Shown: positions 57,808 to 64,000 of the stretch, one piece after another | How positions within the stretch are numbered: position 1 is the stretch's first letter | How the letters are laid out: every line of letters starts with the position of its first letter | Source: Microbacterium sp. K24 | GTDB taxonomy: Bacteria; Actinomycetota; Actinomycetes; Actinomycetales; Microbacteriaceae | Direction of reading: 5' to 3' | Length of the DNA: 64,000 nucleotides | Assembly: GCF_004794465.1 (NCBI RefSeq) | Contig: NZ_SSDJ01000152.1 | Span: 22,353 to 86,352, forward strand | The notes under the pieces: model-generated | Databases searched by the model: none | What the model was told of the DNA's origin: nothing | Seen by the model: only the letters and a program-made list of their open reading frames with translations | Made by a program: the position numbers and the translations under genes

Positions 57808-58664
57808 GCTGCTGTCTCCTGAGAGTCGATGTGGTCGTAGATGGCGAACTGAGGCGGCCGGATGAGCTGGATCTCGGTGGGGTATCCGGGCCACTCCCCT
57901 GTGTCGAGAGCGCGGGCGAAGCGGTCGCGCGCGACGCGCGCCTTCGCTTCCCCGATTTCCTTGAAGTCGGGGTCGAGGCGAGCGGGCAAGATGTGGAACG
58001 GCGGACCGTCCTCGACGACTAGGAACACCATCTCGGTGACCGGCTCGCCCGCGAGTTCGGCCGTGAGCAAGTAGTGCGCCCACGACACGTCGTAGCCGTA
58101 TTCGACGACGGTCGACGCGAACTTGAACGGTCGCGCGTGACCGGGCCGGGTCTTCTTGAGGTCGACCGCGACGCGGCGATCCGCCGGCAGGAAGTCGAAC
58201 CGGCACCGGAGGTCGATCCCCGTCACAGGGTCGGTGGCGAACATCGACGCCTCCGCGTCGCCGTCGCGTTCGAGCAGAGCGCGCCCGGTCGGGTGCATGA
58301 GCACGGCGTCGGCCATGGCCTTCACCGGCGCGTACTCAGCTTCCTTCATCGGGATCTTGCCGGCGTCGCGGTTCTCCTTGACCCACGCCTTCGCTTTGTC
58401 GGAGGAGATCGCCTTGTTCGCGCCCGAGAGCAGGTCATCCGGGATGATCGCGACGTCGTAGCCGGTGCCGAGTACGAGCGCATGCACAGCGGAGCCGACG
58501 TCATACGCCTTCTTCTCGACGCGGTTGCTCCTGTTGATGACCCAGTCGAACTTGGCGGGCGATTCGAGGAGGAGCTTTGCTCCGGTCGACGACAGCGCCG
58601 GGTTAGCGTGATAGTCCAGCTCCGGCATGCCGAGCACGAGACCTTCGAGCTTCGTCTCAGTCAC
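57804..58664 (-). CDS. RecE-like PD-(D/E)XK exonuclease (DUF3799-type)
   Basis: The 286-residue protein has YHANPALSSTGAKLLLESPA at the start, KKAYDVGSAVHALVLG, and the nuclease core DLRCRFDFLPADRRVAVDLK with a following K(T)RP, the D-x-n-D-x-K set of the family. It would resect double-strand ends for the annealing partner. The GTG start follows GGAG and overlaps the preceding stop (GTGA). Confidence 0.82.
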   Translation of the reverse strand: MTETKLEGLVLGMPELDYHANPALSSTGAKLLLESPAKFDWVINRSNRVEKKAYDVGSAVHALVLGTGYDVAIIPDDLLSGANKAISSDKAKAWVKENRDAGKIPMKEAEYAPVKAMADAVLMHPTGRALLERDGDAEASMFATDPVTGIDLRCRFDFLPADRRVAVDLKKTRPGHARPFKFASTVVEYGYDVSWAHYLLTAELAGEPVTEMVFLVVEDGPPFHILPARLDPDFKEIGEAKARVARDRFARALDTGEWPGYPTEIQLIRPPQFAIYDHIDSQETAA

Positions 58665-59191
58665 GATGCGTTCTCCGGCCAAACGCGCTGGCCATCGACG
58701 ATGCGGGTCAGATCGACCGGACGGCCAGTGGCCCACAGCCACCCCATCTCCTCTGTGCGGAAAGCCATGCCGGGATAGGCCATTTCTTCACGGAGCTTCC
58801 ATGACTCGCCAGGCTTGGCGTCCTCCCAGGGCTTCGGCTCCGGGTGCGCCTCGAAGTAGGCGTGGGCGGCATCAGCATCGGGACTCCGCGTGTATTCGCC
58901 GCGCTGGTAGTACCCGTTGGTGCCGGCTTTCTCGTCTACGACGACGACACCTCGTTCGTGCGGGTAGACGACGAAATTCGGGTTCTCAGCCCAGCGCCAA
59001 CGGCCGATCTCGGCGTCCCTCTTGGCGAGCCCCCACTCGACGATGGCTTCTGCCTTCGCGGCGGTGATGCCGAACTTCGAGTAGTCGCTCTGATCGGGAA
59101 GGATGAATCCGACCCCTTCGGCAAGCTCGAGAATGCGAACGCCGTTGGATGCCGTGAAGGCCGTCTCGATGAGCTGCTTCATGTCAGTCAC
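58661..59191 (-). CDS. Hypothetical protein
   Basis: The 176-residue protein has two parts: ILELAEGVGFILPDQSDYSK then RWRWAENPNFVVYPHERGVV, and a C-terminal TEEMGWLWATGRPVDL. No family is recognised. GTG 59191 follows GGAG seven bases upstream; an ATG lies three codons inside. Confidence 0.55.
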   Translation of the reverse strand: MTDMKQLIETAFTASNGVRILELAEGVGFILPDQSDYSKFGITAAKAEAIVEWGLAKRDAEIGRWRWAENPNFVVYPHERGVVVVDEKAGTNGYYQRGEYTRSPDADAAHAYFEAHPEPKPWEDAKPGESWKLREEMAYPGMAFRTEEMGWLWATGRPVDLTRIVDGQRVWPENAS

Positions 59192-59319
59192 GCTGCGTCT
59201 CCGATCTGTCGGTACATGCCCCACCCGACGAACGAGTTGAGCTCTTCGATGTCCTCGGGAAGCCACGGGAATCGGCTCACCGTCCACTTCTTCGTCTCTG
59301 CGTTGAAGTACTCGATCAC
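59188..59319 (-). CDS. 43-residue hypothetical protein
   Basis: A short frame bracketed by GTGA overlaps on both sides encodes VIEYFNAETKKWTVSRFPW and LPEDIEELNSFVGWGMYRQI. It is aromatic and acidic. The overlapping start/stop pattern shared with the neighbours is the main support. Confidence 0.55.
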   Translation of the reverse strand: MIEYFNAETKKWTVSRFPWLPEDIEELNSFVGWGMYRQIGDAA

Positions 59320-59543
59320 TGGCCGGACTCCTCGGGCTTCGTCGGGGTTGTCACGCGCTGGAGGTTCTCGTTGAACGCCTCCGCGGTGCGGTTGGAAAGG
59401 TGCGCGTACACCTGGCTTCGCAGCTCGAACTCGTTGATCGGCTGCTCGATGATTCGATAGACCTCATCGGTGATCGCAGCGCGGTCATCGCGGAGGATGC
59501 GCAACTGCTCGGTGGTGAGGCCGGCGAGCACGGGACCGGCCAT
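59316..59543 (-). CDS. Hypothetical helical protein
   Basis: The 75-residue protein is helical (LTTEQLRILRDDRAAITDEV; LRSQVYAHLSNRTAEAFNEN). ATG 59543 overlaps the previous stop. Unknown function. Confidence 0.55.
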   Translation of the reverse strand: MAGPVLAGLTTEQLRILRDDRAAITDEVYRIIEQPINEFELRSQVYAHLSNRTAEAFNENLQRVTTPTKPEESGQ

Positions 59544-59677
59544 CACGGCGTACCGGACAGCATGTAGGCCGCCGCCATCGCGACGATCGCGATGAGCGAG
59601 CCGATCCCGACGACTTCGGCGGCGGAGCGCGCTCGATTCCGGCGAGATGGCTCCCAATCCATCGGCTTCTCAATCAC
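59543..59677 (-). CDS. Small single-span membrane protein
   Basis: The 44-residue protein has a basic start (MDWEPSRRNRARSAAEV) and one membrane segment (GIGSLIAIVAMAAAYMLSG). The GTG start overlaps the upstream stop (GTGA). One of three small membrane proteins in this operon. Confidence 0.55.
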   Translation of the reverse strand: MIEKPMDWEPSRRNRARSAAEVVGIGSLIAIVAMAAAYMLSGTP

Positions 59678-59838
59678 GCGTTGCCCTTCCCGTCGGATGC
59701 CTTGGCGCGCTGCGAACGGATGACGAGCCGGATGAGGACTGCGACGATCCAGGTGCCGACGGCGAGGAACAGGAGGGCGAGGACGACGACGACGAGCGCG
59801 AGCGCCCAGAAGATGAGGTCGAGAGGTGTGAGAGTCAT
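59674..59838 (-). CDS. Small single-span membrane protein
   Basis: The 54-residue protein is dominated by one long hydrophobic segment (IFWALALVVVVLALLFLAVG then WIVAVLIRLV) and a basic end. Overlaps of four bases on both sides support it. Unknown role. Confidence 0.6.
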   Translation of the reverse strand: MTLTPLDLIFWALALVVVVLALLFLAVGTWIVAVLIRLVIRSQRAKASDGKGNA

Positions 59839-60095
59839 GCTTCTTCCCATGAGATTCGGGCACCGCGATCCGCGGTGATGACGGTTCGGTCAGCGAGTTC
59901 GTAGACGGTCTGCGACTCGTGATGGATGATCTGGACGATGCGGGCGGCGTGGCCGAGGGAGATCTGGGTGCCTCCGTCGACGAGGGACAGGAAACGGTCG
60001 TTGACCGCGGGCTGGGAGGCGGATGCCTGACCGACCCATCCGCGTCGGATCGGCCGTTCGCGGAACGTGTTGGCGTTCGGCTTCCGGAGCGACAT
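59835..60095 (-). CDS. Hypothetical basic protein
   Basis: The 86-residue protein is basic at the start (MSLRKPNANTFRERPIRRGW) and beta-like later (QTVYELADRTVITADRGARI). ATG overlaps the previous stop. Confidence 0.55.
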   Translation of the reverse strand: MSLRKPNANTFRERPIRRGWVGQASASQPAVNDRFLSLVDGGTQISLGHAARIVQIIHHESQTVYELADRTVITADRGARISWEEA

Positions 60096-60454
60096 CACTC
60101 CTCGTCCTCCTGCATGTGGGCCTTGATGAGTCCGTGCGCCCGGAGGGCATCGGTGGTCAGCTCGACGCGCTCTGCGCCGGCATCGCGGATGCCGCTTCCT
60201 CGGAGCACCCTGAGGTGCTTCTTCATCTGGGAAACGCGCTTGTGCACGTTGTACGGCGCCATCCGCGGCCACTCCATGCGAGCGCGGCGTGCGTCGTACT
60301 CGTGCTCGAGTTCAGCCGGCGTCCGCGGGCCGAGTTCGTCGAGAAGGTCGACGACGGCGTGCATCACGGCTTCGGTGCGCGTTCGCGAGAGGCCGGTCGC
60401 GGCGAGGTGTGAGACTTCGGGGTCGTCTTTGTGTGCGAGCCCTGCGGCGTTCAT
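60095..60454 (-). CDS. Winged-helix-like DNA-binding protein
   Basis: The 119-residue protein resembles a winged helix: RTRTEAVMHAVVDLLDELGP, ELEHEYDARRARMEWPRMAP, YNVHKRVSQMKKHLRVLRG. It may be an early regulator or replication accessory. ATG 60454 overlaps the upstream stop. Confidence 0.6.
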   Translation of the reverse strand: MNAAGLAHKDDPEVSHLAATGLSRTRTEAVMHAVVDLLDELGPRTPAELEHEYDARRARMEWPRMAPYNVHKRVSQMKKHLRVLRGSGIRDAGAERVELTTDALRAHGLIKAHMQEDEE

Positions 60455-60600
60455 GGTTGTCCTTCCTGACGGCGCCTTCCGGTGCCGCCGCAGTCGATGC
60501 ATTCCTCTTCGTCGTCGGGGTCTTTCCATCGGAGGTAGAAGCCCCATCCGAGACACGAGCGGCAGTAGTCCCGGATCGCCGGGTTCGGCTTGCGGCTCAT
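60451..60600 (-). CDS. Small DnaJ-type zinc-finger protein
   Basis: The 49-residue protein has CRSCLGWGFYLRW and CIDCGGTGRR, two CxxCxGxG-like repeats as in DnaJ zinc domains. It overlaps both neighbours. Function unknown. Confidence 0.65.
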   Translation of the reverse strand: MSRKPNPAIRDYCRSCLGWGFYLRWKDPDDEEECIDCGGTGRRRQEGQP

Positions 60601-61142
60601 GCCGGCTCGGCTTCCGGTTCCGGCCGCGGGTTCTGCTCCCACAGCTCCTCAGTTGCCCAGAGGAGGGTGCGGATCACGAACGCGCCGTCGTCGCCGATGA
60701 CAACGGCGACGATGATGCGGCCGCGGACCCACAGCCATGAGCAGTGCATCGGTGACCACAGCACCCGCTCCGGGTACTGCACGGCATCGCGCAGTTCGAG
60801 CGCGCGGAGGTTCGCCTGGTCTGCCATGAGTTCGAACCGTTCCCTGGCGTGCCGCGACAGGGCGAGGCGGGCGGTGTCGACGACAGGTGCACCGGGCTTT
60901 TCGATCGCGCTTCGCAGCGGGTCGGTGTTGGCGCGGTATCGACCGGTGCCGTATCGCTCCTGCGTCTCGGCGAGCATCTGCCGAGCGCGGCCCGGAGCGA
61001 TGTTGGTGGGCACCAGGCGGCGAGCACCATCCGGGAATCGGTAGGCCACGTGGTCCGACGTGCGGCTCTCGCGCGTGGCTCCCATGGCCCGGAACTCCCG
61101 GTCGAGTCGCTTCGACGGCTGGCGAAAGAACTCAGATCCCAC
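60597..61142 (-). CDS. HicA-like/RelE-like two-part protein
   Basis: The 181-residue protein starts with a segment like HicA toxins (LDREFRAMGATRESRTSDHV then AYRFPDGARRLVPTN), then a DUF4258/BrnT-like half (LSRHARERFELMADQANLRA, WLWVRGRIIVAVVIGDDGAF). No antitoxin gene is recognised next to it. The similarity is by eye and weak; it may be unrelated to toxins. Confidence 0.5.
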   Translation of the reverse strand: MGSEFFRQPSKRLDREFRAMGATRESRTSDHVAYRFPDGARRLVPTNIAPGRARQMLAETQERYGTGRYRANTDPLRSAIEKPGAPVVDTARLALSRHARERFELMADQANLRALELRDAVQYPERVLWSPMHCSWLWVRGRIIVAVVIGDDGAFVIRTLLWATEELWEQNPRPEPEAEPA

Positions 61143-61266
61143 GGTTGTCTCCCGAAAGGATCGCGGTCGGGGCGATCATGGGGATCGGCCTCGGCAGAGA
61201 GGCGAGGTTGGCGCAGATCTCGTCCCACTCGTGGTCGTACTGCGCGGCGAGCATCTCGTCGACCAT
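61132..61266 (-). CDS. 44-residue hypothetical protein
   Basis: The frame encodes MVDEMLAAQYDHEWDEICAN and a Pro-rich end. It overlaps the upstream stop (ATGA) and the downstream start by 11 bases. Support is positional. Confidence 0.5.
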   Translation of the reverse strand: MVDEMLAAQYDHEWDEICANLASLPRPIPMIAPTAILSGDNRGI

Positions 61267-61697
61267 CAGGCGTCCACGCAGTTCTCGTTGTGGACCGTCT
61301 TGACCTGGAGCCAGTCGCCGCGTCGGCGGTTGTAGGCGTCGGGCAGGGTGACGGTGAACACCTGCCCGGGGAGGTAGTTCTTCATGTGGGCGACGCCGTT
61401 CGTCGGCGTCCCGGGCGATACCAGGTTGAGGTGCACCTCGCGTTGCCCGGCGATGCGGACGGTGACGTCCACGCTGTTCTGCGCACCGGGGCGGAACTTG
61501 ATGAGCATGAGGTTGCCGGTGATGCTGACGGACTCGACGTCGGGGTCGTGGTTCGGCGGCGTGCAGACCAGAATCGGCGGCTTCGTCGGCTCGGGTGATG
61601 GATGGGGGCCGGATGCGGCCGCGAGCGGAGTCGCCACCGCCGCGGCGATGACAGGGACGGACCATGCGGCCCCTTTGACGAACGATCGGCGTTCCAT
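61266..61697 (-). CDS. Tat-exported small protein
   Basis: The 143-residue protein has a Tat signal MERRSFVKGAAWSVPVIAA with a hydrophobic core ending near PLAAAS. The mature domain is beta-rich (VESVSITGNLMLIKFRPGAQ; VDVTVRIAGQREVHLNLVSP) with two Cys. AAGGAGAA lies three bases before ATG 61697, so a longer start at 61715 is rejected. A secreted protein in an early operon is unusual and could act on the lysogen surface. Confidence 0.78.
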   Translation of the reverse strand: MERRSFVKGAAWSVPVIAAAVATPLAAASGPHPSPEPTKPPILVCTPPNHDPDVESVSITGNLMLIKFRPGAQNSVDVTVRIAGQREVHLNLVSPGTPTNGVAHMKNYLPGQVFTVTLPDAYNRRRGDWLQVKTVHNENCVDA

Positions 61698-61718
61698 CGG
61701 TTCTCCTTCTGACATGAG

Positions 61719-61750
61719 GAGGCCCGGGCGGTTCCACTCGCCCGGGCCTC
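61719..61750. terminator. Perfect 12-bp hairpin
   Basis: GAGGCCCGGGCG (61719-61730) pairs with CGCCCGGGCCTC (61739-61750). It lies between two leftward genes, 22 bases before the Tat-protein ATG. There is no T-run, so it may attenuate transcription or stabilise RNA. Confidence 0.7.
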
Positions 61751-61808
61751 GCTTCCCTTCGGTGCGGCGCTGCTCTGCGCCGTGGTGCCCGCTCAGCGGG
61801 CTGTCTAC

Positions 61809-62027
61809 TCAGCGGACGATGCCGCCGGATGCGATGAAGCGCTTGATGCGCTTCGGCGATCGCGGTGCCATGAGGTTGTCGAAGCCGGCCGGGACGGCGT
61901 CGCCGGTCACGCGGACCACGGGCTGGGTGACGAACGATCGCTTCGCGACCGGGGTGCCGACCTTCTGGGGCTTCGGCGTGAACTTGATTCCTGCGCGCTT
62001 GCGGTCCTTGCGTGCTCGTGTCGACAT
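61809..62027 (-). CDS. Small basic protein
   Basis: The 72-residue protein is very basic (MSTRARKDRKRAGIKFTPKP; MAPRSPKRIKRFIASGG), likely nucleic-acid-binding. GAAGGGA lies five bases before ATG 62027. Unknown family. Confidence 0.6.
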   Translation of the reverse strand: MSTRARKDRKRAGIKFTPKPQKVGTPVAKRSFVTQPVVRVTGDAVPAGFDNLMAPRSPKRIKRFIASGGIVR

Positions 62028-62525
62028 GGTGTTCCCTTCTCTCGTGCAGTCGGTCTGCGTGCCCGCCGTGGACTGGCCCACGGTGTACTTCCTGGTTCGG
62101 GCGCCGGCGATATCTCGTCGCCGGTCGGAATGTCTTGGGTTTCCCTTCGATGAGTCACCCGCGGTTGTTCAGCGCTCAGCGCGTCACGTTCGCTACGGGG
62201 CCACGACGCGACATAGCGTCATCCCCGCTCGAGCGCACCTTCTCGGCTTCACCTTCGGTGCGCTTCTCCCCCACACAGTCGTCCTCCGCGTCGTCTGGCG
62301 CCTTTCACAGCACGTGCATGCCACTGCACGCCGTCGCGGGTGCATGAGGGGTCGCAGCATCGTGGCTTCGACTGGCCCCTCGTATCCCTGTGCGGGATTG
62401 TTCAATGTGGAGTTCTGTTGGTGCGATCGCGGCCCGTTGGCGAGGCATCGGGCGCGACAAGTACCCCTGGGGTCGGTGAGGACTCCAGAAGCGACCCGGT
62501 TTTGTGACGCGGGCGGTCAGGGGAG
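62028..62525. other. 498-base stretch without a convincing gene
   Basis: No frame on either strand has a good start plus ribosome site and protein-like composition; a 70-codon minus frame (62193-62405) is Arg/Cys-rich and looks spurious. The stretch interrupts the otherwise overlapping early operon and could hold a promoter, an RNA gene or an operator cluster. I see no strong hairpin. Confidence 0.5.
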
Positions 62526-62693
62526 CTACCGAGGGTAGATGCCGGTCTGCTCGAGGATGTCGAGCGGCGTGCTCTCATCCGGGTAGGGATCTTCGGTGCT
62601 CGAGACCTTTATGGTCATCGCGAAGAGTGCGAGTGGGGCGAGGACGAGGAAGGCCGGGAGCCAGAACCAGAGAGGAAGAGTGTCGGGAGTCAT
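62526..62693 (-). CDS. Small membrane protein
   Basis: The 55-residue protein has one membrane segment (LWFWLPAFLVLAPLALFAMT) and an acidic tail (SSTEDPYPDESTPLDI). ATG 62693 overlaps the upstream stop (ATGA). It is third in the leftward operon from the immunity region. Confidence 0.65.
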   Translation of the reverse strand: MTPDTLPLWFWLPAFLVLAPLALFAMTIKVSSTEDPYPDESTPLDILEQTGIYPR

Positions 62694-62890
62694 GAGGCCC
62701 GCACCTCCACGCGTCCTGCGTCGATGATCGCTTCGACTTCGGACCGCTTGTAGTACACGGCGCGCGTGCCGGGCACCTTGTAGAACGGGTAGATGCGCCG
62801 CTCGTACCGGAGCTGTTTCAGCCGGTCGAGAGATAGCTGGGTCAGCTCGGAAGTCTCTTCCGGCGTCATGCGCTCGTCGAGGGCGCTCAT
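62690..62890 (-). CDS. Small HTH (excisionase/MerR-like) protein
   Basis: The 66-residue protein has MTPEETSELTQLSLDRLKQL, RYERRIYPFYKVPGTRAVYY and KRSEVEAIIDAGRV, the pattern of small winged HTH proteins such as Xis or phage regulators. It overlaps both neighbours (ATGA). Near the immunity region, it may be an excisionase or an early regulator. Confidence 0.7.
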   Translation of the reverse strand: MSALDERMTPEETSELTQLSLDRLKQLRYERRIYPFYKVPGTRAVYYKRSEVEAIIDAGRVEVRAS

Positions 62891-63135
62891 GCCGCTGTCG
62901 CCTCGACGACGCTGACGAGGTCGTCTAGCGACCATCCGCTCACAAGCTTGAGCTTCCCCAGAAGCACTACGCCGACCGCGCCGGTGTCGTATGCCCGTGT
63001 CACTGTCGAGACAGAGACTCCGAGCTGCTGCGCCATTGCCGTGGCGTTCAGGGTGCCCGCCAGGCGACCGGTCTTGTGCATCCATCCCCGCTCGGCAGCT
63101 AACCGGCAGAGCACTTCGGGCTCGATCCGCAACAT
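62887..63135 (-). CDS. First leftward early gene: Cro-like/HTH DNA-binding protein
   Basis: The 82-residue protein has an HTH in the middle (LNATAMAQQLGVSVSTVTRA, YDTGAVGVVL). It is divergent from the repressor across the operator region, the place of Cro. AGGAGG lies four bases before ATG 63135. Likely a transcription switch factor. Confidence 0.72.
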   Translation of the reverse strand: MLRIEPEVLCRLAAERGWMHKTGRLAGTLNATAMAQQLGVSVSTVTRAYDTGAVGVVLLGKLKLVSGWSLDDLVSVVEATAA

Positions 63136-63163
63136 TGCGCCTCCTGTAAGGGGTTCGACTGGA

Positions 63164-63250
63164 CTTGTTGCGTCCACGATACACACAGTGTCTGGTGCGC
63201 GCAACATTCAAGATATTGACTTTTCGTTGCGCGCACGCAACACTAGTGTC
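63164..63250. promoter_or_regulatory. Immunity-region operators and repressor promoter
   Basis: GTTGCG recurs: 63167-63172; TGCGCGCAAC (63196-63205) is an exact inverse of GTTGCGCGCA (63226-63235); and GTTGCG-CGCA-CGCAAC (63226-63241) is a perfect palindrome. TTGACT (63216-63221) with AACACT (63239-63244) at 17-base spacing gives a rightward promoter whose start point falls at the repressor ATG, so the repressor mRNA is probably leaderless. The palindrome lies between its -35 and -10 boxes. Confidence 0.75.
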
Positions 63251-63751
63251 ATGACAGAGAGCGACCTTGCCGCGAAGTGGGGCGAATGGCTGCGCGAGCA
63301 GCTCGCCGAACGGGGATGGCGACAGGCGGACCTCGTGCGAGAGTCCGAGGGACTCATCAAGCGCGATCGCGCGAGCAAGTGGGTGAACGGAAACGAGCGG
63401 CCAAGCCATCGCCTCGCGATCGTCGCCGCTAATACCCTCGGCATCACGCGCGAGCGCGCACTGTTCGCTGCCGGCTATGCCGCCTCCCTTGACGACCTGA
63501 CTCTCGACTCAGAGGCCAACGCGGCTGTCCACGAGGAGCGGATGCAGAAGCTGCGCACCATGGACGCCAACAACCTCAGCCACGTTCCGTCGTCGGTTCT
63601 CCTGGCAGAGATCGCGCGTCGCCTGAATGCTGTTGCCCCCGGGGATGACGAGGATGCGGAATCCGATGTCAGTGCTTCCGGGCATACTCGCGACCAGTAC
63701 GCCCGGGCTGCTCGACTCAAGTCCCGGGACAGGGGGGAGGATCTCGTATGA
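63251..63751 (+). CDS. XRE-family immunity repressor
   Basis: The 166-residue protein has an N-terminal HTH (WGEWLREQLAERGWRQADLV; ASKWVNGNERPSHRLAIVAA) and a charged helical C-terminal part without a peptidase motif, so it is not self-cleaving like LexA-type repressors. The adjacent ImmA-like protease would inactivate it instead. It is divergent from the early operon and starts six bases after the -10-like AACACT. Confidence 0.85.
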   Translation: MTESDLAAKWGEWLREQLAERGWRQADLVRESEGLIKRDRASKWVNGNERPSHRLAIVAANTLGITRERALFAAGYAASLDDLTLDSEANAAVHEERMQKLRTMDANNLSHVPSSVLLAEIARRLNAVAPGDDEDAESDVSASGHTRDQYARAARLKSRDRGEDLV

Positions 63752-64000
63752 CGGCCGCGCTCTTCGAAATCGCTGAGGCACTCAATGTCACCGTGGAGTT
63801 CGCCGACCTGTCGGACATGGACCGTGATGGCGACTATGACGCAGCCACGCACACTATCCGCCTCCAGTGCGGAATGTCTCTCCGTCTACTCCGATCGGTC
63901 TTCGCCCACGAGCTATGCCACGCCGTGTTCGGGGACGTACGCTCGAAGTTCGGGCCGGTGAACGCTAAACAGGAACGGCGTGCAGACGAATGGGCGGCAC
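63748..64000 (+). CDS. ImmA/IrrE-family metallopeptidase, N-terminal part (gene runs off the window)
   Basis: The start overlaps the repressor stop (ATGA). 84 residues are visible. The zinc motif HELCH is in SVFAHELCHAVFGDV, followed by a helix with KQERRADEWAA. ImmA-type proteases cut the partner repressor to switch the prophage on. GGGGGGAGG precedes the ATG. The C-terminus and any following integrase lie beyond 64000. Confidence 0.85.
   Translation, partial: MTAALFEIAEALNVTVEFADLSDMDRDGDYDAATHTIRLQCGMSLRLLRSVFAHELCHAVFGDVRSKFGPVNAKQERRADEWAA

Noticed and set aside
62193..62405. 70-codon minus frame in the early-region gap
   Set aside because: Arg/Cys-rich composition, no ribosome site, no overlap with neighbours; typical of a shadow frame.

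Overview
The first 10.6 kb is chromosome of a high-GC actinobacterium, and the rest of the window is most of an integrated siphovirus-like prophage. Gene content, GTG/TTG starts and protein character suggest Microbacteriaceae, Microbacterium-like; this is inference without a database search.

Host part (1-10718). In order: the end of an EfeO iron-uptake protein and the Tat-exported haem peroxidase EfeB; a serine beta-lactamase-like hydrolase; a small flavoprotein reductase; a secreted subtilisin-type protease; an unrecognised 578-residue protein; and a methionine module. The module is a short MetE-type methionine synthase (MesD-like) coupled to a DUF1852 protein (MesX-like), divergent from a LysR regulator with a palindrome in the shared promoter. 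The last host element is the final 29 codons of nrdF (class Ib ribonucleotide reductase small subunit), cut off from the rest of the gene. The prophage appears to have integrated into the 3' end of nrdF. The other junction, the body of nrdF and the integrase should lie beyond 64000.

Prophage part (about 10720 to beyond 64000). (a) 10.8-14.3 kb: accessory genes near the attachment site: DUF2510, two small DNA-binding proteins, a membrane-anchored protein, an SRAP DNA-repair protein and small unknowns, closed by a strong bidirectional terminator at 14.35 kb. (b) 14.4-41.7 kb, minus strand: the late operon. Read from the right it runs terminase small and large subunits, portal, MuF-like protein, scaffold, decoration protein, capsid, head-tail connectors, tail tube, frameshifted tail chaperone, tape measure, distal tail, tip and fibre proteins, endolysin, membrane and collagen-like proteins, holin, and a fibre with a phosphodiesterase-like domain. 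An HNH nuclease on the plus strand sits inside it between two terminators. (c) 41.7-42.06 kb: a non-coding control region with repeats, a good promoter and possibly cos. (d) 42.06-45.07 kb, plus strand: a run of small unknown genes with a strand-biased TTGCA word repeated about two dozen times. (e) 45.07-63.14 kb, minus strand: the early operon. It is a long chain of small genes joined by ATGA/GTGA overlaps, with recombination (RecE-like nuclease, an annealing-like protein fused to an XRE domain, RuvC-like, MmcB-like, HNH), replication, ASCH, zinc-ribbon, lipoprotein and Tat-secreted proteins. Two plus-strand single genes interrupt it. (f) 63.14-64 kb: the immunity switch, with a leftward HTH gene facing an XRE repressor and an ImmA-like protease across repeated GTTGCG operators.

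Within each strand block most genes overlap or nearly touch, so starts were chosen by overlap with the upstream stop and by visible ribosome-binding sites. No tRNA, rRNA, CRISPR array, insertion sequence or integrase was seen.
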